Below are positions 6,918 through 13,518 of a stretch of 16,015 nucleotides of DNA, piece after piece. Positions within the stretch are counted from its first letter, which is position 1. The number at the start of each line of letters is the position of its first letter. A program made the translations under genes and the position numbers. The notes below the pieces were generated by a model. It was not told the origin of the DNA and made no database searches. It was given only the letters and a program-made list of their open reading frames with translations. This DNA is from Oscillospiraceae bacterium (GTDB lineage Bacteria; Bacillota_A; Clostridia; Oscillospirales; Oscillospiraceae): contig JAFYCC010000041.1 of NCBI GenBank assembly GCA_017539885.1, positions 1-16,015 on the forward strand, read 5' to 3'.

Positions 6918-7691
6918 TTACGCCGCGGGCACCGAGCTGACGATCTCCTCCGCGGTGACGTCAATGCCGTCTGTCACGACGCCGGTGATCTCATCGCGTT
7001 TCGCGCAGAAAGAGCACAGGCGCGTACGGTTGGCCGCGATCGCCTGCTCGACGGAGCCGTAGGTCAGCTGATCACTGTGGTTGAGCGCCTGGCAGTCGTC
7101 GTGCGTGTGGTAAACGTGGCCGAACGGCGACCAGTAGACGTCGTCCGTGATGGCGCTTTCCGCCGCGGCGAGCTGCTCCTGAGACACTGGGTTGAAGTCA
7201 TAGCTGGCGACGCCGCCGATCAGCAGGGCGATGATCGCCACGACCGTGGCGATGACCTTGGTCTTCTTGTCCAGATTCTTGTTGGACAGCATGATGATAA
7301 TGATCGGCACGAAGGCGAACACGCACACCACGACGCCAAGGTTGTTCCACAGCCAGAACAGGAACGGATTCTTTTCGGAAGCCGGCCGGATGTGATTGGC
7401 CTTCTTCCAGAGCTGCGAACCGATGATCACGCAGGCGAGATCCAGAACGATGAACACGATGAGCTGCAGAAGCGAAGACATGAATCCGATATGCAGCTTT
7501 CCGAGCACCACCAGAAGCGCCAGGACCTCGAACGCGATCGCCGCGACCCACAGGATGATCGCGCCGATGCGAAGTCCGGTCGCGTTTCCGACGGGTTTGG
7601 CCGCCTGCATCCCGGGCTTCTTCAGAGAACCTGCGGCGACCTCTTCACCGGTATCCGCGGAGACGATCTTCTTTTTCTTTTCTTCCGCCAT
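6918..7691 (-). CDS. Four-helix membrane protein with C-terminal His/Cys metal-site-like domain
   Basis: 257 residues. A charged N-terminal tail (~1-40, Lys-rich) is followed by four hydrophobic segments at about 43-65, 75-96, 110-135 and 146-166, then a soluble tail of ~90 residues. The tail holds VYHTHDDCQAL (H195, C200) and RLCSFCAKR (C226, C229), about 25 residues apart. This H-x4-C ... C-x2-C arrangement resembles the small zinc-binding modules related to the N-terminal Ada domain that occur at the ends of bacterial surface and nuclease proteins. With four helices the tail would be on the same side as the N-terminus. The start is supported by AAGGAG 9 nt before the ATG. It has its own promoter (7742-7770), divergent from the DUF937 gene. 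I do not recognise a named family, and the function is unknown. Confidence 0.85.
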   Translation of the reverse strand: MAEEKKKKIVSADTGEEVAAGSLKKPGMQAAKPVGNATGLRIGAIILWVAAIAFEVLALLVVLGKLHIGFMSSLLQLIVFIVLDLACVIIGSQLWKKANHIRPASEKNPFLFWLWNNLGVVVCVFAFVPIIIIMLSNKNLDKKTKVIATVVAIIALLIGGVASYDFNPVSQEQLAAAESAITDDVYWSPFGHVYHTHDDCQALNHSDQLTYGSVEQAIAANRTRLCSFCAKRDEITGVVTDGIDVTAEEIVSSVPAA

Positions 7692-7741
7692 ATTGTTTCT
7701 CTCCTTCTCCTTTACGGTCAGAGTACTGTTCAGACACAGAT

Positions 7742-7770
7742 ATTATAAAACGGTTTTCATCGTATGACAA
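7742..7770 (-). promoter_or_regulatory. Promoter of the four-helix membrane protein gene
   Basis: Minus strand: -35 TTGTCA (7765-7770), 17-bp spacer, perfect -10 TATAAT (7742-7747). Confidence 0.8.
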
Positions 7771-7820
7771 GACATTTTGTATGTGAATCAGAAAAATACC
7801 ACAAAATATGCCGTTTGGAT

Positions 7821-7849
7821 TTGACTTTTTCCGCACGGTTTTTTATAAT
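7821..7849 (+). promoter_or_regulatory. Promoter of the DUF937 gene
   Basis: -35 TTGACT (7821-7826), 17-bp T-rich spacer, perfect -10 TATAAT (7844-7849), followed by a leader of ~25 nt that carries AAAAGGAG. Confidence 0.8.
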
Positions 7850-7880
7850 TTACGTATCATCGGAAAAGGAGATGTCCTAT

Positions 7881-8618
7881 ATGGATTTAAATGCTTTGCT
7901 CGGCACCATGCTCAGCGAGGACAGCATCTCGCAGATGAGCAAGAAGACCGGAACGACGAACGAAGAAGTCAAGAGCGTGCTGCTCTCCGCGCTGCCTGCC
8001 ATGCTGGAGGGCGTTCAGGGTCAGGCCAGCGGCGATGACACCGTCGCCGGCTTCGCAGGCGCTCTGGATTCCCACGCGCTGGACGACACCGGCGATATCG
8101 CCGCTTTCCTCTCCGGCGTCGACGTGAAGGACGGCAAGAAGATCGTCGGCCACCTGCTCGGCGACGGGAAGGACGCCACTACGAAAGCCGCCGCGAAGAA
8201 GGCCGGCATCAGCGCCTCCGCCTCCGGCAACATCCTCGGCACGGCGGCTCCCCTGCTGATGAGCCTTCTCGGCCAGCAGGCGACACAGACCGTGCAGTCT
8301 CAGCCGCAGGGCTTCCTTTCCCTCGGCGGCACGCAGCAGCAGGCGGCGCCCGCCCAGCAGCAGTCCGGCCTCGGAGCGGGCCTTCTCGGCAGCCTCTTCG
8401 GAGGCGGCGCGCAGCAGCAGGCGGCTCCTGCGCAGCAGCAGTCCGGGCTCGGAGCGGGTCTTCTCGGCAGTCTCCTCGGCGGCGGCGCGCAGCAGCAGGC
8501 AGCTCCTGCCCAGCAGCAGTCCGCAGGCGGAAATCTGCTCGGCGGACTGATCGGAAACATGCTCGGAAACGTCGACGTCACTTCCCTGCTCTTCAGTCTG
8601 CTCGGCTCCGGCAAATAA
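7881..8618 (+). CDS. DUF937-family protein with Gln/Ala/Pro-rich tandem repeats
   Basis: 245 residues. Residues 1 to ~140 resemble the DUF937 family: helical MDLNALLGTMLSEDSISQMSKKTGTT at the start, then VLLSALPAMLEG, later HLLGDGKDATTKAAAKKAG and TAAPLLMSLLGQQ. The C-terminal half is 26-residue repeats built from QQQAAPAQQQSGLGAGLLGSL plus a Gly-rich end: two full copies and a third that diverges into GNLLGGLIGNMLG. No signal peptide or membrane helix is evident. ATG 7881 is chosen over the in-frame ATG at 7872 because AAAAGGAG has good spacing (~8-10 nt) only for 7881; the frame further upstream overlaps the promoter. It is convergent with the PhlG-family operon and separated from it by a 20-bp terminator. 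Role unknown; family members are often called hypothetical. Confidence 0.88.
   Translation: MDLNALLGTMLSEDSISQMSKKTGTTNEEVKSVLLSALPAMLEGVQGQASGDDTVAGFAGALDSHALDDTGDIAAFLSGVDVKDGKKIVGHLLGDGKDATTKAAAKKAGISASASGNILGTAAPLLMSLLGQQATQTVQSQPQGFLSLGGTQQQAAPAQQQSGLGAGLLGSLFGGGAQQQAAPAQQQSGLGAGLLGSLLGGGAQQQAAPAQQQSAGGNLLGGLIGNMLGNVDVTSLLFSLLGSGK
8334..8522 (+). repeat. In-frame 78-bp tandem repeat, 2.4 copies
   Basis: Unit 1 is 8334-8411, unit 2 is 8412-8489 and partial unit 3 is 8490-8522. Each begins with three CAG codons and encodes QQQAAPAQQQS then GLGAGLLGSL. Copies differ mainly at third codon positions (GCGCCC / GCTCCT, CTC / CTG), so the protein sequence looks maintained. Confidence 0.9.
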
Positions 8619-8633
8619 CCGAATACAGCACAG

Positions 8634-8681
8634 ACGCAAAAACGCCGATCCCGTTCGTTTTCGGGATCGGCGTTTTTGCGT
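8634..8681. terminator. Bidirectional terminator between DUF937 gene and the PhlG-family operon
   Basis: Perfect 20-bp stem (8634-8653 with 8662-8681) around an 8-base TTCGTTTT loop. The outer parts are AAAAA / TTTTT, so it reads as GC stem plus T-run in both directions. It lies 15 bp after the DUF937 stop and 3 bp after the last gene of the operon. Confidence 0.95.
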
Positions 8682-8684
8682 GAT

Positions 8685-9515
8685 TTATTCGGGAATGATG
8701 TCTTCCTTGTACTCAAACCCGACCGTGAAATCGTCCTTGTACTCGTTGAAAAGCGAAGGCAGGATCTCCGCGAGATGCGTGAACTCCTTGATGTTGTGCA
8801 GCAGCAGGGTCTTGGCCATCATGCCGGGATTGAACGGAACGCCGGGTCTGCCCTGGAAATCCGGGATCTTTTTGACGCCGTCCGGCGTTGCCTGATAGCC
8901 GAACCACAGGCGGGTGCGCAGCTCGCTGCCCCTGTACGTCGGACGCACGAAATGCACCATGATCACAGGTCCGGGCGTCACGACAGCCGTCGCGCCGACC
9001 GCCTTCATGCGCTCCATGTCGAAGCCCACGTACGAGGGCGGCACGAACGTCAGCTGCGCAGCAACGGGAGGCGCGCCGTCGCGCAGGCTCTCCTTGATCT
9101 TGTGCGAAGTGTTCCAGTAGCGCTCCGCGTAGCTCAGAGAGCTGTCCAGACCCTGTTCCACGTTCTGCGTCTGCGCGTAGTAGTGGTCGTCCTTGTCCCA
9201 GATCGTGTAGCGGATCGGGTCGAGACCGTGCCAGGCAAACCACCAGTCGAACATCTCCGGCGTCACGCCGGGCATATCGATGTGGCTGGCAACGCTCCTG
9301 GCGCCTGTCGGCGTCATGAGCAGGCCGAACTCGCCGGTCTTGTAGCCCTCGTCCAGAAGCTGGTTGATGTCCTCGATCGGGATGCCTTCCCTGCCGTCCT
9401 CGAACTCCATGGCCATGATCTCTTTGACCGTCTCCTCCGGGACCGGCTTGATCGGCAGCTCGTAGTACTTGTACAGCGGACTTTTCTTCTGTTTTTCAGT
9501 CAGTTGAACAGGCAT
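8685..9515 (-). CDS. DAPG hydrolase (PhlG)-family protein, zinc ligands intact
   Basis: 276-residue cytoplasmic protein of the 2,4-diacetylphloroglucinol hydrolase family. Members (PhlG; phloretin hydrolase of Eubacterium ramulus) hydrolyse a C-C bond between an aromatic ring and an acyl group. The family core PGVTPEMFDWWFAWHGLD is at about residues 82-99, and VGFDMERM lies later. By eye, H111, E142, H240 and E244 (HNIKE) have the spacing I recall for the PhlG zinc ligands H129, E160, H270 and E274: 31 and 4 residues are identical, 98 against 110 for the middle gap. A metal-dependent hydrolase is therefore plausible. ATG 9515 is chosen because AAAGGAG lies 7 nt upstream; the TTG at 9521 is too close to it. 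This is the last gene of the five-gene operon, 20 bp after the NMO-type gene. The substrate is not known. Confidence 0.85.
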   Translation of the reverse strand: MPVQLTEKQKKSPLYKYYELPIKPVPEETVKEIMAMEFEDGREGIPIEDINQLLDEGYKTGEFGLLMTPTGARSVASHIDMPGVTPEMFDWWFAWHGLDPIRYTIWDKDDHYYAQTQNVEQGLDSSLSYAERYWNTSHKIKESLRDGAPPVAAQLTFVPPSYVGFDMERMKAVGATAVVTPGPVIMVHFVRPTYRGSELRTRLWFGYQATPDGVKKIPDFQGRPGVPFNPGMMAKTLLLHNIKEFTHLAEILPSLFNEYKDDFTVGFEYKEDIIPE

Positions 9516-9535
9516 CGGCAAACTCCTTTATCAGA

Positions 9536-10507
9536 TCAGAAGAGCTTGTATTCCTTCTTCAGCCACTCCTGCCACTCGGCGCAGAACTTCTGCACGCGGT
9601 CGGCGACAGGCGCGATGTCGTGCACGAGGCCGCAGGCCTGGCCGGCGAACACGCTGCCGCGGAAGGTGTCGCCTTCCTGGGAGCCGCGGCGCAGAGAGCC
9701 CATCGTGGCCTTGCGCACCATGTCAGCGGCGACGGTCCAGGCGTTCTCGGACTCGATCTTCATGATCTCGTCGGAGAGCTCGTTGCGGATCTGCCAGCTC
9801 GGCTCGCCGGTGGAGTGTCCGCAGACGACAGCGTCGCGGTCGGTGGCGTCGACGATGACCTGCTTGGCCTTCTCGTGCACGGGCGTCTCGACGGAAGCGA
9901 CGAACGCGGTGCCCATCTCGATGCCGTCAGCGCCGGCGACGGTGCAGGCAGCAGCCTGTCTGGGCGTGACAATGCCGCCGGAAGCGACGACCGGCATATC
10001 CGGCAGAGCCTCGACGACCTCGGCGAGCAGCACGCGGCCGCTGACCTTCGTCATATGTCCGCCGCCTTCCATGCCCTTGCAGATGATGACGTCGGCGCCG
10101 GCCTTCGTGGCGACGAGCGCGTCCTCAAGGTAGTTGATCTTGGCGACGACCTTGATGCCGGCCTCGTGGAACATGTCGTAGTACTTCTTCGTGAAGTCAT
10201 ACTCGAGCAGATTCAGAGTGTCGATATACGCGACGGCGGGTCTGCCCTCCATGATGGCGGAGACGCCGACCTCGAGCTGCGGGCCGGGATCGAGGAAGAG
10301 GTTCGCGGCGAAGGGCTTGTCGGTCATCTTGCGGACCATGTCCATCTGCATGAGGATGACCTCTTTTGGCATGAAGCCGCTGCCGAGCGTGCCGAGACCA
10401 CCGGCGGCGGAAACGGCGCCGACCAGCGGAGCCATGCTCGTCCAGGCCATTGCGCCCTGAATGACAGGATACTCGATACCGAGCGCGTCACATACTCTGT
10501 TACCCAT
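9536..10507 (-). CDS. NMO/FabK-type FMN oxidoreductase (2-nitropropane dioxygenase family)
   Basis: 323-residue TIM-barrel flavoprotein. It opens with YPVIQGAMAW (residues 13-22) and AAGGLGTLGSG (34-44). CKGMEGGGHM at 143-152 holds the family His (H151), in the place of the G-x-E-A-G-G-H motif of nitronate monooxygenases and enoyl-ACP reductase II. VVASGGI (173-179) and GADGIEMGTAFVAS (192-205) form the FMN phosphate site. AAAGGAG precedes the ATG by 12 nt. The family covers nitronate monooxygenase, FabK and other alkene or quinone reductases, and sequence alone does not separate them. The location among PhlG-like genes and a ferredoxin, away from any fatty-acid gene, argues for a catabolic double-bond reduction rather than FabK. 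That is inference. Confidence 0.88.
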   Translation of the reverse strand: MGNRVCDALGIEYPVIQGAMAWTSMAPLVGAVSAAGGLGTLGSGFMPKEVILMQMDMVRKMTDKPFAANLFLDPGPQLEVGVSAIMEGRPAVAYIDTLNLLEYDFTKKYYDMFHEAGIKVVAKINYLEDALVATKAGADVIICKGMEGGGHMTKVSGRVLLAEVVEALPDMPVVASGGIVTPRQAAACTVAGADGIEMGTAFVASVETPVHEKAKQVIVDATDRDAVVCGHSTGEPSWQIRNELSDEIMKIESENAWTVAADMVRKATMGSLRRGSQEGDTFRGSVFAGQACGLVHDIAPVADRVQKFCAEWQEWLKKEYKLF

Positions 10508-10545
10508 TTGAATTATAAACTCCTTTCAGGATTAGATTACGGTAG

Positions 10546-12195
10546 TTACTCGATCGGCTGAACGGGATAGCTCTTGATCGGCACGTCCTCGGTGCTCAGA
10601 TCCATCTTGCCGTCGACGTCCTTGACGATGATCCACTTGAGCCATTCCTTGTTGTCCATCAGCGGATAATCCTCGCGCAGGAACCAGCCTCTGGACTCCT
10701 TGCGCATGGAGGAGGCGCGCAGCTGCATCTCGCAGCAGAGCACCATGGCCTCCGCCTCGTGGCAGGTGAGCATCTCGTGGAAATCGTGCGCCTTGAGGCT
10801 CGCGAGTTTCTTCTTGGTCTTCTCCAGCTTGCGCAGGCAGACGTCGAGACGGTGCTGCGACATGTAGATGCTGTTCTCGACCGGGCAGAGGATCTTCTGG
10901 ATGTCGTCGATGACCTCGATCGGGTCGACGCCTTCCTCGCGCTCGAGCGGCGCGTAGGCGGCCGCCTTCAGACGCTCGATCTGCGCCTCGTCCGGCGCGA
11001 GCGCCTCGGCGGTCCTGACGTACTCCGCGGCGGACTCGCCGCCGACGACGCCGTCGAACACCGCGTTGAGGATGCCGCTGCCGCGGTTGCGTCCCGGAGG
11101 CGCGGGCACGGCGCCGGGTGCGCCGGAGCCGCAGTAGCACGCGTCGCCTGCCGCATAGAGGCCGGGGATGGAAGCTTCCATGTCCTTATTCACGCGGATC
11201 GGGGACTGCTCGCCGACGAGGCAGGGCACGACTTCCATATCCTTGTCCATGCCCTCGGTCTCTTTGTGATATGCGTTCCAGAAAGCCTGTCCGTAAGGTC
11301 TGGTATCCGGCTTCCTGTCGCCGCGGAAGGGACGCAGGCGGATGTAGATCGGGCCCTTGCCCTGGGACATCTGCTCGTACCACTCGCGGATGGCGGTGGC
11401 GCTGATGTCGGACTCCTGGAAGCGGCGGAAGTTCTTCGTCACGTTCTCGCCGGCTGCGTTGTACATGTAGTTCTCGCCGAACACGCACTCGCGCAGGCTC
11501 TCCTTCTTGAAGAGCTGTGCGAAGTTGCCGAACTCGGTGTTGCGCATCTCGGCGCCGGCGCGGTATGCCGCCGCGATGCCGTCGCCGCGGCCGCTGCTCC
11601 ACATGTTGCTGACGCGGTAGTTCTGGCTTCCGGTGGCCATCAGGACGGCTTTGGCGGTGAAGACGTGGAAGGTGCCGTCGAGGAGGCTGTAGCCGACCGC
11701 GCCGGCCATCTTGCCGTCCACGGTGAGCAAGTCGGAGATGGCGACCTTGTTATAGATCTGCACGCCCAGCTTCTTGCACATCGCGCGCATCTTCAGGCAG
11801 CTGTCCAGATCGATGCTGACCATGTAGGTCAGAGGTCCGGCGGGCATGCCCTGCATCTTCGGGACCGTCACGCCCCAGCCGTTGAGGCGGTCGAGCAGAT
11901 CGTTGTTCATGGCGACGTACTTCATCAGCACTTCCTGATCGCCAAGATAGCAGCCCACTGCGTGCGCGTGATACTGTACAAAATCCACGGGCTTGGTGTG
12001 CTCGAGGTCGAACCACTGCAGCACGCCGCCGCCCTTGTTCGCCTTGCCGCCGTAACCGACGGTCTGCTTCTCTACGACGATGACGCTGGCGTCCGGATTC
12101 TTCTCCTTAGCCGCGACCGCGGCGCAAAGGCCGCCGATACCGCCGCCGACGACGAGGAAATCGGCGGACGCTCTGACTTCTTTATACTGTTCCAT
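10546..12195 (-). CDS. FAD-dependent oxidoreductase, fumarate reductase / AprA-like flavoprotein
   Basis: 549 residues. The FAD dinucleotide fold is at the N-terminus: DFLVVGGGIGGLCAAVAA with GGGIGG at 17-22 and the ribose-binding acid E42 in VVEK. The second FAD motif GLYAAGDACYCGSGAPG begins at residue 345. The C-terminal helical domain carries RASSMRKESRGWFLREDYP (~493-511), the ESRG-x5-DYP signature of succinate dehydrogenase, fumarate reductase and adenylylsulfate reductase alpha chains. No signal peptide, so cytoplasmic. The start ATG 12195 has GGAG 6 nt upstream. The ferredoxin gene 17 bp upstream is probably its electron-transfer subunit, as AprB is for AprA. No sulfate-reduction gene is nearby, so APS reduction is unlikely. 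Inferred role: reduction or dehydrogenation of the organic substrate handled by the PhlG-like enzymes. Confidence 0.9.
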   Translation of the reverse strand: MEQYKEVRASADFLVVGGGIGGLCAAVAAKEKNPDASVIVVEKQTVGYGGKANKGGGVLQWFDLEHTKPVDFVQYHAHAVGCYLGDQEVLMKYVAMNNDLLDRLNGWGVTVPKMQGMPAGPLTYMVSIDLDSCLKMRAMCKKLGVQIYNKVAISDLLTVDGKMAGAVGYSLLDGTFHVFTAKAVLMATGSQNYRVSNMWSSGRGDGIAAAYRAGAEMRNTEFGNFAQLFKKESLRECVFGENYMYNAAGENVTKNFRRFQESDISATAIREWYEQMSQGKGPIYIRLRPFRGDRKPDTRPYGQAFWNAYHKETEGMDKDMEVVPCLVGEQSPIRVNKDMEASIPGLYAAGDACYCGSGAPGAVPAPPGRNRGSGILNAVFDGVVGGESAAEYVRTAEALAPDEAQIERLKAAAYAPLEREEGVDPIEVIDDIQKILCPVENSIYMSQHRLDVCLRKLEKTKKKLASLKAHDFHEMLTCHEAEAMVLCCEMQLRASSMRKESRGWFLREDYPLMDNKEWLKWIIVKDVDGKMDLSTEDVPIKSYPVQPIE

Positions 12196-12212
12196 CAAAT
12201 TCTCCGCCTTTC

Positions 12213-12458
12213 TTATCTGTACTGGTCAAAGCTCTGTCTCGGGCTCTGGCTCTTGAAATCAGGGATCACGGTGATGCAGCCCTTCGGGCAGATCGCCATG
12301 CAGTAGTTGCAGTGCTCGCAATCCTGCACATACTTGAAAACGGGCTGTTTCTTCTCCGCGTCCCAGCGGATGACGTCGATGAAGCAGGCCTGGAAGCAGA
12401 GCTGGCAGCCGATGCAGTTATCGGGCCGGTATTCGATTCTATGATTCGTATGGATCAT
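12213..12458 (-). CDS. 2x[4Fe-4S] ferredoxin-type subunit (AprB/HdrA-like small iron-sulfur protein)
   Basis: 81 residues with two cluster motifs: C15-x2-C18-x2-C21-x3-C25 and C47-x2-C50-x2-C53-x3-C57-Pro. The ~21 residues between them and the tail IPDFKSQSPRQSFDQYR exceed a minimal clostridial ferredoxin (~55 residues). It sits between the first PhlG-like gene (15 bp) and the FAD subunit (17 bp), so translation is probably coupled. SD is poor (GGGGG about 9 nt before the ATG). It most likely passes electrons to or from the flavoprotein encoded next. Confidence 0.92.
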   Translation of the reverse strand: MIHTNHRIEYRPDNCIGCQLCFQACFIDVIRWDAEKKQPVFKYVQDCEHCNYCMAICPKGCITVIPDFKSQSPRQSFDQYR

Positions 12459-12473
12459 CTTTCCGTACCCCCG

Positions 12474-13295
12474 TTAAAAGTTGTCTTTCTCTTCCGCGTA
12501 GAGCGCGGCAAGCATCGCCGCCAGATTCGCCCACTCGGCGGCCTGCTTCTGCAGGAGGCCCTGCGGGTGCATCGGCTGCATCCTGAAGCCGTCCGGAAGC
12601 GCCTTGTAGCTCAGGCCGTAGCGGACGGTCCAGCCGTACCAGATGCGGGTGACCACCTTGACGCCGCCCTCGGTCTCGAACACCTGATGGCAGATGAAGT
12701 AATCCGGCGCGGCTGCAGGCGGCTGGCCCTCGGCGTAGTTTCTGCCGCAGACGAGTGTCTTGGTCTTCTGATCCGGGCCGATCTTCGACATGTCGAAGCC
12801 GACGTCGGAGGGGCATTTGAAGTTCAGGAAATCGGCGAGCGCGCCGAAGCCCGCGTGCTTGATGACGTGCGTGGTATCCCAGTACTTCTCCTGGAGCGTG
12901 CGGTCCTCATCGGCGGCGTAGCTGCTCTGCATGGTCAGAGCTGAGATGTTCGCATAGGGATCGAGAATGACGTAACGCAGCGCGTCCAGTCCGCGCCAGG
13001 CGAACCACCAGTCGATCATCTCCGGCGTCGCGCCGGGGATCTCGGTGACGAGCGTGATGTAGCTGGTGCCGTCGGGCATCACGATGTAGCCGGTATCGGC
13101 CGTTTTGCCGTCGTCATCGAGGATGCTGTTCCTTTCCGTGAAGGGGAGCGCCTTATCAGCGGGCATCGGGGGGCCGAAAACCTTCCCCATCATTGCCGGA
13201 GGGATCCTCTCCGGCTCGCGGTCGTAATACTTGGCGTAGCTCTTCGCTCTGTCCTCGTCAGATATTTCGACCTTGCGTCTCTTGAACATGTCCAT
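12474..13295 (-). CDS. DAPG hydrolase (PhlG)-family paralog with altered metal site
   Basis: 273 residues and the first gene of the operon. It aligns along its length with the last gene product: EIPGATPEMIDWWFAWRGLD (~85-104), EKYWDTTH (~136-143), CPSDVGFDMSKI and a matching C-terminal helix. By this alignment, three of the four expected zinc ligands are changed: His to N116, Glu to H147 and His to K250; only E254 is kept. The His after WWFAW is R101. Either it uses other residues, or it is a non-catalytic partner or binds the substrate without metal. ATG 13295 is preferred (AAAGGAG 11 nt upstream); the in-frame ATG 13322 has no ribosome binding site. The promoter is at 13380-13408, with an inverted repeat in the leader. 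Confidence 0.83.
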   Translation of the reverse strand: MDMFKRRKVEISDEDRAKSYAKYYDREPERIPPAMMGKVFGPPMPADKALPFTERNSILDDDGKTADTGYIVMPDGTSYITLVTEIPGATPEMIDWWFAWRGLDALRYVILDPYANISALTMQSSYAADEDRTLQEKYWDTTHVIKHAGFGALADFLNFKCPSDVGFDMSKIGPDQKTKTLVCGRNYAEGQPPAAAPDYFICHQVFETEGGVKVVTRIWYGWTVRYGLSYKALPDGFRMQPMHPQGLLQKQAAEWANLAAMLAALYAEEKDNF

Positions 13296-13349
13296 TGCGC
13301 TGACTTCTCCTTTCAATGCCATATATTCATTTTTTGAATTTAATATAAT

Positions 13350-13371
13350 GTGTGAAGATTCATGCTCACAC
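13350..13371. promoter_or_regulatory. Inverted repeat in the operon leader, candidate operator
   Basis: GTGTGA (13350-13355) and TCACAC (13366-13371), 10 bases apart. It covers about +2 to +23 relative to the start predicted from the promoter at 13380-13408, a common place for a repressor. No regulator gene lies beside the operon. This is suggestive only. Confidence 0.35.
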
Positions 13372-13379
13372 TTGGAATC

Positions 13380-13408
13380 ATTATAGCGCAGTGCGAGCCT
13401 GTTTTCAA
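13380..13408 (-). promoter_or_regulatory. Promoter of the five-gene PhlG-family operon
   Basis: Minus strand: -35 TTGAAA (13403-13408), 17-bp spacer, perfect -10 TATAAT (13380-13385). Predicted start near 13373, giving a leader of ~78 nt. It is the only strong promoter seen ahead of the five genes. Confidence 0.82.
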
Positions 13409-13445
13409 GGCGATTCGAATTATTTCACGCGGCGCCGCAAACAGA

Positions 13446-13471
13446 CGGCGGATTGACACGGCGGATTGACA
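13446..13471 (+). repeat. Tandem 13-bp direct repeat carrying two -35 boxes
   Basis: CGGCGGATTGACA occurs twice back to back (13446-13458 and 13459-13471). Each copy contains a consensus TTGACA; only the second is spaced 17 bp from a -10 box. Confidence 0.85.
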
Positions 13472-13494
13472 AGCGGAATGGCAGCCGTTATTCT
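13466..13494 (+). promoter_or_regulatory. Promoter of larE
   Basis: -35 TTGACA (13466-13471, consensus), 17-bp spacer, -10 TATTCT (13489-13494). Predicted start near 13501, so the leader is only about 18 nt and includes AAAGGGGC. Confidence 0.72.
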
Positions 13495-13518
13495 AAATGC
13501 AGAAAGGGGCGTGTTTTA

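Noticed and set aside
8334..8522. CRISPR-like array
   Set aside because: The repeats are in-frame coding repeats of the DUF937 protein with no spacers.
8676..12306. Long plus-strand open frames of 485, 313 and 515 codons opposite the flavoenzyme operon
   Set aside because: They are antisense shadows of strongly supported genes. They lack ribosome binding sites and recognisable motifs, and begin inside the terminator or the coding region of the operon.
13325..13339. ATTCA-TTTTT-TGAAT inverted repeat in the operon leader
   Set aside because: Only 5-bp AT-rich arms in an AT-rich stretch; expected by chance.
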